This document shows, in pieces, positions 34,426-49,604 of a DNA stretch of 64,000 bases. The notes beneath the pieces are model-generated. The model ran no database searches and had not been told where the DNA came from. It was given only the letters and a program-made list of their open reading frames with translations. The DNA comes from Chrysomallon squamiferum (taxonomy: Eukaryota > Mollusca > Gastropoda > Neomphalida > Peltospiridae), in the NCBI GenBank assembly GCA_012295275.1, contig CM022670.1, positions 41,240,474 to 41,304,473 on the forward strand. The letters are read 5' to 3'. Position 1 is the first letter of the stretch, and each line of letters begins with the position of its first letter. The translations under genes and the position numbers were made by a program.

Positions 34426-35079
34426 ATAGAATAAAAAATAATAAAAAAAACTTGAACATAACTCGAATTATATTCACCTAAAGTACTACTTAAATCATTA
34501 CATCGCAAATAACATTTTCTGATTTATTTTTTATTTTTTTTACGAAAAACAATTTTACAGTTGATGGTTAAAAACAAACATACTTATGAAGAAATAAAAA
34601 ATAATAATAATAATAACAAAATAAAAAAAAATTAATCATTTAGAAAACTAAAAAACTGGCAATTTGGTGGGATTTTTTATATTATATATACAGAATATAC
34701 GAGTACCATTAACTTAAAGGCCATGTAAATTATTAATTTATAAAGATTAGTGAAATAAAGAAAACTAATTCAGTTAATTGCCCAGGACGTGATATGCTTG
34801 AATTGTCTTACTCTGGAACACATTCTCTGTGAACAGAGGGTATTTTTGTATTTATCTATTATTAACAATTAACATGAGAATGAAATGTTTGTCACACCCT
34901 GCTTTCAATAGGCAACAGATGTCCTTAATATAATATTCACAATAAAATAACAATTATTTTCAGATTGAAAACAAAATAAAAAAACATCGGATTTTGTCAC
35001 AGATGGTTTTATTAATATAATTTTTCTTCTTCTTTTTAATTTTTTCTTAGTTATAGTAATAATAATGTATGTATGTGTA

Positions 35080-35119
<40 letters not shown>

Positions 35120-35486
35120 ATTAAATAACCATCAGAAATATCATAACTGCATAAAATAGATTTTTTTTTTTTTTTTTATCGTTCTGGTAAATAAACCAGG
35201 TAGATGTTATGAATGGTTACCTATAACGAGTTTACCTATAACGAGGTCACCTAACTACAGGTAACAGAGAAATGGATATCAGACTTCGGTTCTGAGTGTG
35301 CATTGATTTTCTAATAACATTAAACAGGAACCATTTTTTTCATTATTACACTATTTTGCCATCAGCTATAATAAAAAAAGAATCAATATGAACAAAACAG
35401 ACAGAAACTGTGACACGAATATTAAAGTACGATTCATGTGAAAAACCATTTCACAGTCAAATTTTAAACAATTGCCTCTTGCATTA

Positions 35487-35490
<4 letters not shown>

Positions 35491-35526
<36 letters not shown>
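35491..35526. repeat. Poly-T run of about 36
   Basis: Uninterrupted T. No retroposon structure is evident next to it. Confidence 0.95.
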
Positions 35527-35529
<3 letters not shown>

Positions 35530-36064
35530 GCATTAAATAAATATTTTAGATTTCCATTTTGAAGGATGGTGCCTCTGTGAATGTCAGTGTTTATATGGTA
35601 AATCAAGATATAAATATTTAAAATAAATAATTACACTTGTTGGTTTTTTTTTGATTATGTATAATTATTCACATAGGAACTTATTATCAGCATGATCTGT
35701 ATGGTTAATGAGTAAATCAGTTTCAGTTATAATTGTATTTTTTTTATCAATTTCACATTTATCTGAAGATGAACAGATATTATTAATAAATAAATAATAG
35801 ATATGTATCTATTTGTGCATGAGATGAAATGATCTTTACAGAATAAAAACAGCAACAACTACAACAACAACAAGTACACCAGCTGGAATAAGATATTATC
35901 AGTAAAACTGAGTAATTTAAAAAGATTGTTAATAGAGATAAACCTTTAATAGTTACAAAATATAAAAAAAATAAATAAATAAAAAAAATACATAGAACTG
36001 TAATTAACATTATTTTATTTTCTTGTACACAAAAACTTCATGTCATACACAGAAATACATCTAA

Positions 36065-36065
<1 letters not shown>

Positions 36066-36104
<39 letters not shown>

Positions 36105-36140
36105 GTAATAATAATAATAATAATAGTAATAATAATAAAA
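36066..36140. repeat. (AAT)n microsatellite
   Basis: AAT units with AGT interruptions. Confidence 0.95.
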
Positions 36141-39100
36141 ACAATAAGAAAAAAACAATATCAATCTAGTTTTGCAATGATTTTCTCACAAACAGTGAAG
36201 TTAAACAAACAACAGACATTTAAAAAAAAAAAAAAGAATTCTATTTTCCAAGTGCTGGGTGCCTGGGCCTCGCCTGTGTAATGTTATTACGAGTCTGTGT
36301 ACAGCACTGCTACTCACAGAACACAGTTGACTTGTAGCTGTGTCCGAGACAAATGAAATTAGAGAGAAACCAGGTCTAGAAGATTCAATAAAAACAAGTG
36401 AGAAGATTGAAGTGACTTCTCCTACTGGGTCCAGGTTTCAGTGACTGATGTTCACACTGAGGCAGGAATCCACACAAAAACCATCGGCTTTTGACTGAGT
36501 GATGTGAGACCAGGATTGAGAGATAGAAGAAAGTCAACAAAGTGTTATTGTAGTGGAATCTGTGAGAGAGGCAGCACATGTCAGTTCATACACTACAAGT
36601 CACACGTCACTGATTGTCTGTCTGTCTGTGTGTGCCACTCATACCACTGACAACATGTCCCACGGAATTAAATTTCCTGTCTCAGAATAATCCAAGTCTC
36701 ACATGTATTATCAGTCTACACTCCCACTCATTTTTATCATCTACCCACTTTACTCATATTTATTATCAGTCTACAGCCCTACTCATTTTTATCATCTACC
36801 CACTTTTACTCATATTTAATTATCAATTCATCCACCCCAAATTAAAACTTTTACCAATCTGCCAAACCCGTATTTGTATTCATTATCAAAACACCTTCCA
36901 TTTCAAAAGTCTCTTAACTGCAATTAAAAATATCTTTTGAAAATTACTCAATTCACCATTGCATATTTTATCAATGCTTCCATCTTGCAATCACATTTAC
37001 AACCCACCTTGCATAACTGTAATTAAAGAATCTATTTAAAGATAAGCCAGTCCAGTCTTCTACTGTAAAACTGACTTCACCATGTTAGTGATGTGACATT
37101 TACTTTTTGTTTTTAAACGTAATCACATTAACAGCAAAATGAGTCACAAAGAGATTTTCTACTGATGTTTTCACATAACCAGATGATCAAAGTTTTGAAA
37201 TGATGTGTTATTAATTGACTATATTGTTCTGTCTTTGAGAAATGATGCTTTGAAGTCAGCTGAATCAAGATCTCTAGTTTTAAGAAAAAGACAATTAAAA
37301 TAGCGTTTTACAATTTTCAGACGTCAGATGTCCTCATCATGTCATGTAACAAACAAACTGTCTGTAAAAGACATTCACTGATACACTGAGTGATAATATT
37401 AATAACATGCTTTCAGTATTGTCGACATGTTTATTGAGAAAACTATATGTGTGCCTTCAGGCTCATTTTGATATGGTGGGTCACACATATGTTTATTTAA
37501 CTTATTATTATAACAGAATATACTGCACTTTTTAAACTGATTAAATTACTGCTACTGTTACTTCTACTGCTGCTGCTGCTGCTACTGTTACTACTACTAC
37601 AGCTGCTACTACTAATAATAAAAATAATGCTGTTGTGGTTGTCACTGTGTGTAGATCTTGTTGCTGTTGCAGTTGGTGTTATTAAAGAAATCTATCCCCA
37701 CCCTCACCTCATCACTGAGGCTGTCCCCTGCCCCCAGGGTTAATAGATCAGCTAAGTTTTAATTTCTGTTATCAGTAGGTATTCCTTGCTGGCAGCCATT
37801 TTAATTTCCATACCAGTCATTTTGTTATTTTCAAATAAATATTTAAAACTGAAATTTTAAACAAAAACAACATTATTACTCATTAATTCTAAATGTTATG
37901 CAAAATAATTTTTTTTAATATTTACTGAAAAAATAAAAGAGAAAAAAAAGTTTAAAAAAAATATTAAAAAAAATTATGTAATAGCTTTTGCTTGGAGAAA
38001 AATAAATAAATAAAACATAATAAGAAAAAAGGTAATTTTTTATGAAATCTGCAAAAAAAAAAAATGTTAAAAAGAAAAATAAGTAATAAGTTTTCTCACA
38101 TCTATAGAGAAAATTTGATATCATCAGTTACTAACATCAAACATTTGTTGATTCAGAAATACATTTAACCTTCAAAAGACAATATTATTTTCTATCAATG
38201 CTAGTAATGTTTGATATCACTTTTCTTTAGAATGATCAGCAGATATAAAGATCTCTCTGTAAAACTGTGTCTCAAGATTAAATCTCTATGCCACTTCCTA
38301 TTTCAGAATTACTGATTTTTCAAAGACTGTGGTATGTACTTTTCCAGTCTCTGGGAAGGTTCATAGAAAAGATTTCTTATGCTAAACAATATCAATATCA
38401 CTAAGAATGATGGAAATAAGATTTTTTTATTTTATAATCATCATCAAATAAAAGCCACATAAACAAATAAAAATGAAAGAAAACAGAAATCAATTTCATC
38501 TCATTTTTAAAACAAAATTTATAGATCAACTGCAATCAATAAATGTTATATGTTATTAAAATAAATAATAATGATAGTAATAATAATAAAGATAAACTTT
38601 ATAGTAAACTTGTGTACAATAACAAGTTTATATTTTTGTAATTTTGTATTTTCTAAGGTGAGTGAATGATTGTGCAGTTCAACATCACTCTGAATTTTTG
38701 ACCAACTTGCAATGACATTTTGCAGGTAAATTTTAACACAACTCTCAACAAATTATCTCTAACTTGTGTGCATTCCATCTATAACCATTCACTGTCATCA
38801 CCATAAACAAGAGAGAGAAGAGAGTAAATTTAAAATACAGATACACAGAACAGTTTGTCTCACAGTTGTAATGTATTTTAATTAATCTCACTGACAATGG
38901 TCTTAGTGAAATGCAATTCGATGATAAACCTGACCAAACAGTCACCAAACGAGTAAAAATATTTTTAAAAATGCCAAGACTCAGAAATGTATTATTACTC
39001 CTGTCAAACCATGTTTTGTGTTGATACTGAATACCTGTATTGACCACAAAACACCTGTAATCCATTCTTGACTAGTCTGCACTAAGTACAAATTATCTCT

Positions 39101-39920
39101 ATATTTAATTATCATTAAAATAATTACATTATGTTTTTTAATTTGTTTAATCATATTAAGTGTAATGTATGAAACCAGATTTTAACCAAATAAAAAAAAA
39201 ATAAAAAAATACTGTAAAAACAACAATAACATAATAATAATATCAATGATAATAATGATAATACTAATAACAGTAATGATGATGATGATGGTACATTTTC
39301 ATTTTTAATTCATATCTAAAAGATAATATATTTATTAGTTTCTGGTTTTTTAAAGAGGAAATTTTTTTACAAAATTGCAAATAAGTAACAACATAAATAA
39401 TTTTAAAAACAAAATAAAACAAAACAAAATTGGTTAAAATAAATATATTGTATAAAAAATAGAATCTTCAGAATTTAACTAAAATTGATTACATTATATC
39501 AAGCAGTTATTTATTTAAATAACTGTAAATCATTTTTTATCCAGAAGAAATTAATTAATTTAAAAAATAATAATAATAATAATAACAGTCATAATTTAAA
39601 TTCCTAAAAGAATAATAAAAATAATAATTCTTGTTGAATAGTCGTCAGAGTTTAAACTTTTTTTTTCCAAATTACAGTGCTAAGATATCTTTTCCAAAAT
39701 GGCATCATTTATTAATACAAAATGACAAAGAGGCTGTAGTAGCTGTGGTTTGCTGGTGTGAAACAACATCACGAAGTATCAGTTCTGTTTATTTTATAGT
39801 CACATGGGGGACATAAAGCTCTATTAGAAATAAAACTGTTGTCATTTATTTGCAATGAAACCAGTCAACCTATTTATTTTTAATGAAAGATGAGTGCATA
39901 AAGTTTTTATGTTTATAAAA

Positions 39921-39950
39921 TAAAATAAAATAAAATAAAATAAAATAAAA

Positions 39951-39997
<47 letters not shown>

Positions 39998-40030
39998 TAA
40001 ATAATAAATAAATAATATCTAAAAAAATAA
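39921..40030. repeat. (AAAAT)n/(AAAT)n/(AAT)n microsatellite
   Basis: Pentanucleotide units pass into tetra- and trinucleotide units. Confidence 0.95.
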
Positions 40031-40699
40031 TAATACATACACACTTACAAACATGTATATATTAAATACATATGTATACATACACATACATATGTGCAAA
40101 TATACATACATACAAACCTACACACATACATATATACATACAGACAGACAGACAGACAGACACACATACATACATAAATAAATGATATAAAAATATCAAT
40201 TAACAAAATTTGTGAAATGTGCTCACATACATGTAAATATTAGTAGATGTTTGTCACATTAAACTATATTTATCCCATGCATTCCCAGCACTGACAGACA
40301 CACAGCAGACGTGACACATTTCAACACATGAATAGTTGTGTGGGTTTTTCTAGGTGTGTACAAAGCTGACATTCTGTTAAAAAGTAAATGATGTAATATC
40401 TGCTGGTTTCCTCTCTAAAAAGATATAGTGAGACAGAAAGCATGCAGTCACCACTGTCATGGTTTGATCCTACAATCCACTACACCTCAACAAACACTCT
40501 GCCCTTGGTCTGTTATCAAAACTCATAAAACTGATTAAAAAGATAAAAAAAAAATAAGATAAAACTGCGAAAGATTACATTACAGAGAAACTAATGTTTT
40601 AGAGGCATTATGACTTCAATTTACAAAATGGACATTTTTAGTGCACTGAATGAAATATCATTGTGCATTGCGTGAGTGGAATATTTAGTGGTGTATAAA

Positions 40700-40772
40700 T
40701 CTGTGATGGGTTTTGGTTAAGCTGTTATTTGAAACTGGTAAGACTTGGGATCAATTCCTATCACTAGCTCCT
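40700..40772 (+). mobile_element. tRNA-derived SINE remnant
   Basis: TTTTGGTTAAGCTG resembles the end of an A box, and GGGATCAATTCC at 40747-40758 a B box. Degenerate; low confidence. Confidence 0.3.
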
Positions 40773-40809
40773 ACACAGAACTCTCTTCCTTCTTGTCTCT
40801 GATTCTCCA

Positions 40810-41055
40810 ACTCTTCTAACTACTAATTTTCTAACATACTAACTACTCCTATGATAGAGTAACACTCTAATACACTAACTGTGTAACATGCTAACCTTCT
40901 AACATAGTAACTAATCCTCCAGAACACTAACTAACCTTAAATGACTAATCCTCTAACAGAGTAGTAACTAAACCTCAAACATACTAACTAATCTTCTAAC
41001 AAACTAACCTTCTTCCATACTAATCCTCTAACATATTTACTAATTCTCCAAAATA
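40810..41055. repeat. CTAACATACTAACTAATCCT repeat
   Basis: Irregular short units of CTAATCCTCTAACAxACTAA over about 240 bp. Confidence 0.8.
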
Positions 41056-41429
41056 TTAAAAAAAAAAAAAGCATAAGTTTTTTTTATTATTACAAAATGT
41101 ATGAGATAATCTAATAAATTTAGAATGGATTTTTCATAAGAAGGTTAAAAAAAAAAAAGAATAAAAATGTAGAAAACATAAAATACAAAAACTTTGAAAA
41201 CAAGTATTAAAAACACATGAATTTTTATTTTTACCAAATATGGGCCAATTTCTAATTACAGTTGTGTTCTTTTTATAATTTTTTTTTTTTTTTTTTCATG
41301 AAAATGAATAAATTAGGATATGAAAAAGAATAATGACATTCTAAAAGAGAAATACTGTGAAAACAAAAATTAAAAATAAATGAATTCCGTGTTTGTGCAT
41401 TAAGTAAAGTGTACAAAGACAATCTCCAA

Positions 41430-41690
41430 ATTTCTGTTTACTCCCAACCCTGGTCCAGTGTGCAGGGAATTCTTCAACTGCCAGGCAAACTGTGCTGTTT
41501 AATAATTAGCCAGTGATCTGCCCCTGATCAATACAGTTAAGTGCTTTTCCATCCAATTAATCTGTCAGATGCAGAAGAGATTAAAACAACGACCAGGTTG
41601 AGATTAAAGCATGCAGCTATTTCACCAAATGTCCTAATGACACGTTTTTCAGCCAATCACATTCGAAAATGCAGAGAACAAAGGATTTTT
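41430..41690. other. Complex intronic island, enhancer-like
   Basis: Non-repetitive, with TAATTAG, CAATTAATC and GATTAAAG words that suit homeodomain proteins. No exon signal on the minus strand. Confidence 0.3.
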
Positions 41691-42235
41691 TTTATTTCTT
41701 CTTTATTTAAAAAAAAAACAAAAAAAACAACAACAGCTCAGTAAAATAGTTTCAGATTAACAGATGTTTTAGGAGTTTTGGGTCGTTTTTTCGTTTTTGA
41801 GGGTTTTTTGGGGGTGTTTTTTTGTTTTAAGTTCAGTTTCATTACAGGAATTATAAATTTTAAAAATTTGTGATGGATATTAAATACTGAATGAACATTT
41901 AAATACATTGAAAAAGTGTGTGTGTGTCTCTGTGAGTATGTGTATACATAATATATAAATGTGTATGCATGTGTCTGTGTGTGTACAGATGTATATAAAT
42001 GTCTGTGTGTGTGTGTGTGTGTGCGAATTAAATTAAACTATTGCAAGCTTAACTAACAAGGTGAATATTGTCAACTGATAGCAGAAATTAAAAAATATAT
42101 ATATTTCTGGCAGAAGATACAGAGATATAGACTGATGGAGGTTGCTACAATACATCAGAGACTGTTGTAACTTAACTACAAGTACAGTGAAAATCATGAT
42201 TGCAATCACCAAAGATACTTTACAGATCAGACAAC

Positions 42236-42620
42236 ACTCTATTCTAAATTAAATCTTTTGTCTAAGTTTCTGTACTAGTGTTTAAAGAAAAATGTTAAAA
42301 TTTTAATAATTTAAATACACTGAGCTTAATAAAATATTTCTACTGAAGTCTTTTTACTAGTTTTTAAAGCAAAAACAATAACAATAATTTAAATATATTT
42401 ACTAGTGTTTAAAGAAAAAAGTAAAATTTTTAATAATTTAAAAATACTCCACTCATTAAACATCTATTTAAATTAAATGTTTCTATTTTAGTAAGTTTAC
42501 TAGTGTTTAAAGAAAAATGTAAACATTTTAATAATTTAAATACACACAGCTTATTAAACAACTCTATTTCAAATAAAATATTTCTATTTGTCTGCTTATT
42601 TCAGTTTAAAAAGAAAAAGA
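42236..42620. repeat. Diverged tandem repeat, about 80-100 bp
   Basis: ACTAGTGTTTAAAGAAAAAT recurs near 42273, 42355, 42400 and 42492, each followed by TTTTAATAATTTAAATAC-like sequence. Confidence 0.8.
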
Positions 42621-43018
42621 AAACAAACTGCTCAGTCTAAGATAAACAAAAACAAGACTTTGTCAAGTTCACACACAAAAGAGACAGTTCAGTGATATAG
42701 ATATTAATAAACACTGTTTTGTGTTTGAGTTATTTTTTCTGAAGAGAGCAAATCAATGACAATAAAAGGAATTTTCTCACAGTCCAAGCATGATGTGTTT
42801 TTTACATGTATTAATCAAACAGGATCCGAGGTATTTAAAAATTCATAACATATTCTTCTCACAATATGTCTGCCTTTGATAAAAAATGGGATAATAATCA
42901 ATTCATTAATAATTGAAAAATCAATTCCTAATCAATCTTTTTCTTTCTTTCTATTTTTATTTTTTTTTTTTTTTTTTTTTCATGTCAGATTTTTTTTTTT
43001 TTTTTTTTTAATGTTTTA

Positions 43019-43022
<4 letters not shown>

Positions 43023-43093
<71 letters not shown>
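43023..43093. repeat. (TC)n microsatellite
   Basis: About 35 uninterrupted TC units following T runs at 42958-43020. Confidence 0.97.
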
Positions 43094-43096
<3 letters not shown>

Positions 43097-43749
43097 CTAG
43101 GATAAATGACAATTCAAGCAAGATGGAAAAAAAAATGTTTAATTAAACATGACCGGTTCGAAATCAATGAACCGCGACTTCAGGTGTGTTCTTTGTTCAT
43201 TCTGCTACATGCTTCTTCCATTTCTGAATCAATTGTTGAAATGCAGCAACTTCCGTGCGTTTGACAGCCATGATGATGATGATGATGTTGATGATGACGG
43301 GGAAACTCACTTAACATGTGTCAACTTGTTCACCCTCACTCAGTGTGTTGTATTAAATAGTGACACTAATACAACAGTGATACGTGGTATTGATATCAGC
43401 ATCAGTATTTCATGTTAATATAATTATATCAGTATGTGATATTATATCAATATATTTTTATAATATATTATTATTATTATTATTATTATTCATTCAGTTT
43501 TTGTGATACTGTATCTAAATATTAGATAAAACTCTAAACTGTTACATTAGGGAATAAAATTAAAGTGAAACATCACTGTATTATAACAAAAAGGTTTGAC
43601 GTAAACCGTCAGTATCATCATAACAACAGTACCACCACCACCATAACAACAACACCCACAACAACAACCATTGTAAATACACATATCCAGTAAAAAAGAG
43701 ACTTAAGGTTTATTAACTATATGTACTATGATAAAATCACATAACCACA

Positions 43750-43873
43750 AGCATTTTCATGCACAAAGTGACACACACACACACTCAGACACACAGACAT
43801 ACAGACACACACACACACACAGATAGACATACACTCACCCACACCCAGACACTAAAATAGATATAATCACATA

Positions 43874-43908
<35 letters not shown>

Positions 43909-43910
43909 GT
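43750..43910. repeat. CA-rich and (AAAT)n repeats
   Basis: CA tracts near 43770-43845 and an AAAT run at 43873-43908. Confidence 0.92.
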
Positions 43911-44219
43911 AAATAGATAAAAACAAGCAAGTAACAAAACGTATGTGTTAATCAGAGTACACTTAATTAAGCTGCACACAGACAGACAGACAGACAGGAA
44001 GATGTAATTACTGACAAAACTGTGGATGAGTTTACCAGAAAGGAAATCTCCAGAGATGGTCTCATTAATGATTTAACTTCTACGTCCTGCTCAAATCAAA
44101 CACCTAAATTAAACAAGAATATTTTATTTTTATTGTTCAGTACATGCAGCCATAACAGAGAGAGAGTTTTAGTTTTTAAATTATCTAACGTTCCACTTGT
44201 TTTTAGTATCAGATTGTTT

Positions 44220-44470
44220 CATTGTAGTCATTATCACCATCATTACTATTACCAACAATATAATCATTACTATCATCAGCACAATTATTATTATAATAAT
44301 TATCATTACTATCAACAGAATTATTATTCTAATAATCATCATCATTACTATAACTATCATCATTATCATCATCAGTTATTACTATAATAATCATAATCAT
44401 TATCATCAGTGTTATTTCGATAATCATTACCATCATCATCATCATCATCATCATCATTATCATCACGATA

Positions 44471-44520
<50 letters not shown>
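44220..44520. repeat. ATC/ATT trinucleotide repeat
   Basis: Mixed ATC, ATT and ACT units, ending in pure ATT at 44470-44518. Confidence 0.95.
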
Positions 44521-45789
44521 CACTGTAAAGCAAGAGATTAAAACAGTTATTTACTTTGGGTAGAATTTCAACTCTTGGTATGAAAACAAATGCTGAATGT
44601 GAACATCTTTAACATTTTTTTTGGTGAATACTTAGAAATAACACCAGTGTTCTTGTTATAAATAGAAAAATCAAAAATCAAGATTTCTACTTGCCTGTCA
44701 TACACACATACAAACATACATAACACTCATATATTAATTATATCTTGTCCAAACACACTTCAAAGTGTTTTGCAAATAATCATCAGAAAAGTTAGAGTTT
44801 TCACTTCATCAGTGTATAATCATTTCTCCAGTGAAGATGAGTAGAGTCATGTTTTCACAGATAGCACATCAAACATAGTTGTAACATGAAGAGATAGAAA
44901 AACATGATGTACTGATATCAGCAAGTAAAGAAAATAACATCTGATAAAAAGATTTTAAAATTTTCAATTTTGTGAGTTCAGACTGTGGGGATTTAGAAAA
45001 AAAAAAAAAAAAAAAAAAAAAAATTGTTCTTTAATTTATCAAATCAATCCAAGCTTACCATCAAATATATAAAAATAAATAAAAGAAAAGTATTACAGGT
45101 AGAAATATTGTAATAGTTTTATTATTTATGCTGAAGTTCTGATACAAGTAGGTAACTGATTTTTTTATTCATAATTATTTAAGATGTTTGGTGTTTCATT
45201 TTCTTTGTGAAAATTTATGGTTGTTGTCATGTTCACTTTTGTGTCCATAACTTCTACATCAAAAGCCAAAGTACATGATTTCCTGCCAGTGAGAAGGTGC
45301 TAATAAAGGATTGGTTACTGCTAACAGAAACAAAAGAAAAGAAACACAAATCTCATATTATTTGTTAATAAGAGAAATTAAAGTTATCTAGTGGTTTTGT
45401 TAAACTAAACAAATTCTGACTTAAGTGATCAGGCCTATATTAATAAGTTCTTGTATTTGGTTGGAACAAAAATTTGTCAAATTTTTCAGAAGGTGTCATT
45501 TAAATGTGATATTTAACATATATGTACATACTCTGAAAGATTAACTTTCATTGCCACTTGATATAATAATAATAATAATAATAATAAAATAATAATTAAT
45601 ATTTTCAGTTTCTTCGTTGAAATAATTATACTTAAAATAATCTGGTGCTTTGGTCTCAAAGATGTTTTAATCTGACAGATGTAAACAGTTTACTGACTAT
45701 TACTCACACAACACAATGACAATGAAATTATTCTCATAAACTGCAGGACTACAGTACAGAGAAGAATGTATTACAGATATATACTAACA

Positions 45790-46160
45790 CAATGAAAACG
45801 CACATGTGTTGAAGAGTAGCGTGCAGGACACATTCAATCGCATTCAGTTGTTGTCAACAGATGCCATGCGTATCAGTGTTAATTGTTTTTATTTGTTAAA
45901 ACACCAGTTTTTACCTGAGTAATCTGCACCTGGTAACATCAAAGACTAATTAAGAAAACAACACCTGTGAGTCATAACATCAAACAGGTGATTAACCACT
46001 GACGAGAAATCCCACTGAGACCAGGTAGAAATGGTTTTTGTTCGTTTACCTGTAAATTCTGTTACAGGTTTGACTCACCTCATTTAGTCATTTCTCCTGA
46101 TGAGTCACAAAAAACATCACACTGGGGCCATAACAGGCGTGCTTGGACATATTACTGTTA
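45790..46160. other. Complex intronic island
   Basis: Non-repetitive sequence with CAGGTG and CACCTG E-boxes close together (45907-45990). No coding evidence. Confidence 0.3.
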
Positions 46161-46336
46161 CAAACAACTTTAATGATTAATGATGACAACAGACAAATTA
46201 ACAGACAAACACTAATTAACCACTTTGTTTTGTTATTGTGGCCAGAGCATGTGTGCTTGGATATGTGATGTGAAAATTATATTTACCTTTTTAGTTTTTT
46301 ATTCAACACATTTTTGCTTATTTATTTGCATGATAA

Positions 46337-46337
<1 letters not shown>

Positions 46338-46393
<56 letters not shown>

Positions 46394-46394
46394 G
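46338..46394. repeat. (ATT)n microsatellite
   Basis: About 19 ATT units, then GTTATT. Confidence 0.97.
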
Positions 46395-47101
46395 GTTATT
46401 GTTATTGTTATTGTTATTATTTACAGTTACTAACAAAAGATTAACTGAATCCACTCTAACTAAATGTGTATTCATCAACACATTTTTGCATTAATAGATA
46501 TGTAACTAGATTATACAGACAGATAGACAGAAAAACAGATAAATATAGGTTTGTAAGGTTTTACTGCTAATAATTACATGCTCAAAGATGTTTGGCATTT
46601 TTAAATTTTTTATCTATTCTGGTAGTTATTCTTCCAGGCTATAAATTTCTCTTCTGAATCTCTGCATGATAAATTAGTTTAAACTCACACAAGAAAATTT
46701 CATATTTTGTTAAAAAAAAAAAAAAAAAAAAAAGGAAAAATAGCTTTAAGTGTAACTCAAGGCACTACAAATGTATTTTAAAACTGGTAATAATTGCAGC
46801 AATTTTCTTTTTTACACTTTTCACAAATTAATCTTATTCTCAAACTAGTAAAAACACACTGATTTATAGTTATTAAAATAATCTATAAAATATTTTGTCA
46901 AATTCTTAAATCAAAATTTAAGTAACAAGAACTGAAATTTACTGTTTCAATATTTTGAAATATAATAACAATAATAATAATTTTATTAAAAACATTTAAA
47001 TAATATCTGAAAATGTGCACCATATAAATAAACCAATACAAATAAAATTAATAATTAAAATAAAAAGTAACAGAAAATTTAATAAAGTCATCAAGACCTT
47101 C

Positions 47102-47102
<1 letters not shown>

Positions 47103-47132
<30 letters not shown>
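47103..47132. repeat. Poly-A run of about 30
   Basis: Uninterrupted A next to a complex segment (47150-47620). Similar runs occur at 44997-45023 and 56438-56466. Confidence 0.95.
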
Positions 47133-47137
<5 letters not shown>

Positions 47138-47149
47138 ACAAGATAATGA

Positions 47150-47620
47150 AAATACGTGGTGTTAAAACACGAAACACTAAGATGTCAGGGTATCCCACAA
47201 TTCCCTGTGATGTAGTGCGAACGGCTAGCTGATCTGTGCTGTGTTTTGTAATAGTATTATTCCTGTGCATGCTGTGCGTCACGTCATGTCGCAAATCCCG
47301 GGTATCAGGTCCAATTATCTCCTCCTTGCTGTCATTTATCACAGAACACAAAACAGATTTCAGCTTCTCGGCCTAATAAGAAAATTGCCCATTGTCACAA
47401 ATTAATCTGCCTTCCAGTTCGACGTTGTTCTGTTGCCGAGGTCGTCACCACTTGAACACTTACAGCAGTGGCATGTGGCAGTTGCAGGTTTAATATTTGA
47501 TGACGCGAGGTTGATGATGTAGTAGTAGTAAGAAGACTGAGAAAATACTTCTTGACAAACATGTACAACAACAACAGCAGCAGCAGCCATGTCACAATGA
47601 CTTATCAACAGCGTGATTCT
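47150..47620. other. Complex intronic island
   Basis: Relatively GC-rich and non-repetitive, with several CG dinucleotides. It ends in an ACA/GCA trinucleotide stretch near 47565. No family is recognised in any frame. Confidence 0.3.
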
Positions 47621-49604
47621 AACAGTACAACATCAACTACAGTACTACATCCATTTGCAATGTTTTTTAATAATAACTGGAATAGTAAAATACTAATTCA
47701 AAACTGTATTATTTGTACAGTTCAGTATTTAAAATACAAGAACTACAATTTAACAAAAACAAATTAAAACACAATTACTTTTGAGTTCAGTATTTAAAAT
47801 AATTTTGAAAGAAAACAGTATTATTACTTTTTAGTTCAATACATGAAATACAAGCAGAAGTCTAATTTAAAATAAATTCTGAATATGTACTAGGAAAATG
47901 TGTGCAGTTTAGATTTCATATCAAAATGTGTCCACCATTTCACATCCACCAACAGGATTTGTTTCATGTCAGAACTTTTTTATTTTTTTTAACCCTCTCA
48001 GGTATTGGGTGTGTGCTTATCTTGTTCGTCAAACATTTCAAAATAAAGCCTGAAGAATCAAAAACCTAAACACCTTGATTATTCCAAGGTTTAGAAATAC
48101 ATGGTAAAAACAAAAGAACAACTCTTTTATTTCATGGTCATTCTGTTCTACAAACTGCAGTGTTATGAAGGTCAGTTCACTGGTTGTATGATCCTGGATT
48201 CTAAAGTTTGATGGTAGTGTTTATTCTGTCCAAAAACTAAAAAATGTCAAAAGACCATATTTCCAAAATACAGTGGTTCAGTTGAGATAATAATTATTAG
48301 GTGTCTGAGACCAAAACAAAACAAATTTGAATATGTTTTTTTTAAATCAAAATCTGAGTCAGATAGATTACAATTTTTCAGTTTATATGTGAACTCATCC
48401 TTTGATACCTTATGTAAAATTTTAATAAAGGATACATTCAAAGGGCCATATTGAATATTACCATGATTCTTTTATGTTTCAATTCAAAGTTGTTTATCTC
48501 AAAATACTGGTTTCTGAACCAAAGTGAAAATGACCTCTTAGAAAAGACATTGCAGTTTTTTTTTATTAAATAACAATTTCTCTCCTTCATTTTATTTCCA
48601 CAGACAGGATAGTAACAACATCAACAACAATAACAACAAATAAATAAATACAAATGAAGCAAATATAACTGAACAATCAGAGGGTGGTTGGAAAATTGCA
48701 GTTACCAGAGAACTTCCTTACAGAGTGCTAATAACATGTGTACTGTTGACAATTCTGGGAATACAGATGGACAAGACAGATGGACAGATGGATGCATGGA
48801 TGGATAGAGAGACAGATTAGTACACAGATAAATAATGGATACAAAGATAGAAAAACACATATATTTGGACAGTCAGTTCAAATGACTTCAAGATCAAGGA
48901 AAGGACCAGACTCCCCCACCCTCTCTTTGCCTCCTGTTCCTCTGAATCTGGTGCTGTGAAGATCAAACACTGGACTGAGTTTTGAGAACAAGCTGATAGA
49001 TGCTGGTCTCTCAGTTAGCCTGCTGGAACTAGGATGTGTTTTGTGGGAGTTAATGGACGATGTAATGACCAGCTTAAGGCATTTTTCTCATTTTCATATT
49101 TTTGTTAATGGTGCTGTATCTATTTTTCTCAGCACAAATCCAATAATAGCATGGATAACTGAACAGAAAAAGTTTTTCTTTTTATTTAGATCAAGGTTTT
49201 ATTTTAACTGTGTAAACCAAACAAAATAAACTGTTAACAGATGACAACACTTCCTGAAACACTGCAATCATTTGTTTATTTGTTTCTTTCTTTATTTACT
49301 CACCTATTTATTTATTTATTTATTTATTTAGTTAGTTAGTTAGTTAGTTAGTTAGCCACTGCTTATTTAGTTATTTATATATTTTAATTGTTTCTTTGTT
49401 CATTTGTTTGTTATTTATTTATTTATTTGCTTAATATATTATTATTATTTTTACTTCTCTTTCTGTTATTTTTACTTATTTTTTTAAAATTAATTTATAC
49501 AGTTTGTAATCAGTTTAGGTATTTATAAAACAGAAATGACATATTTCAATGTAAATACCAAAAAGAAAACAAACAAAAAATCATAAAATCAAAATTCAAT
49601 TTAA

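Noticed and set aside
44022-44541. Tyr/His/Ile-rich frames on both strands
   Set aside because: ATC/ATT trinucleotide repeat read in different registers.
47373-47384. GCTTCTCGGCCT, identical to the start of U2 snRNA
   Set aside because: Only 12 bases match; the next part of U2 is absent, so chance or a tiny fragment is more likely than a gene.
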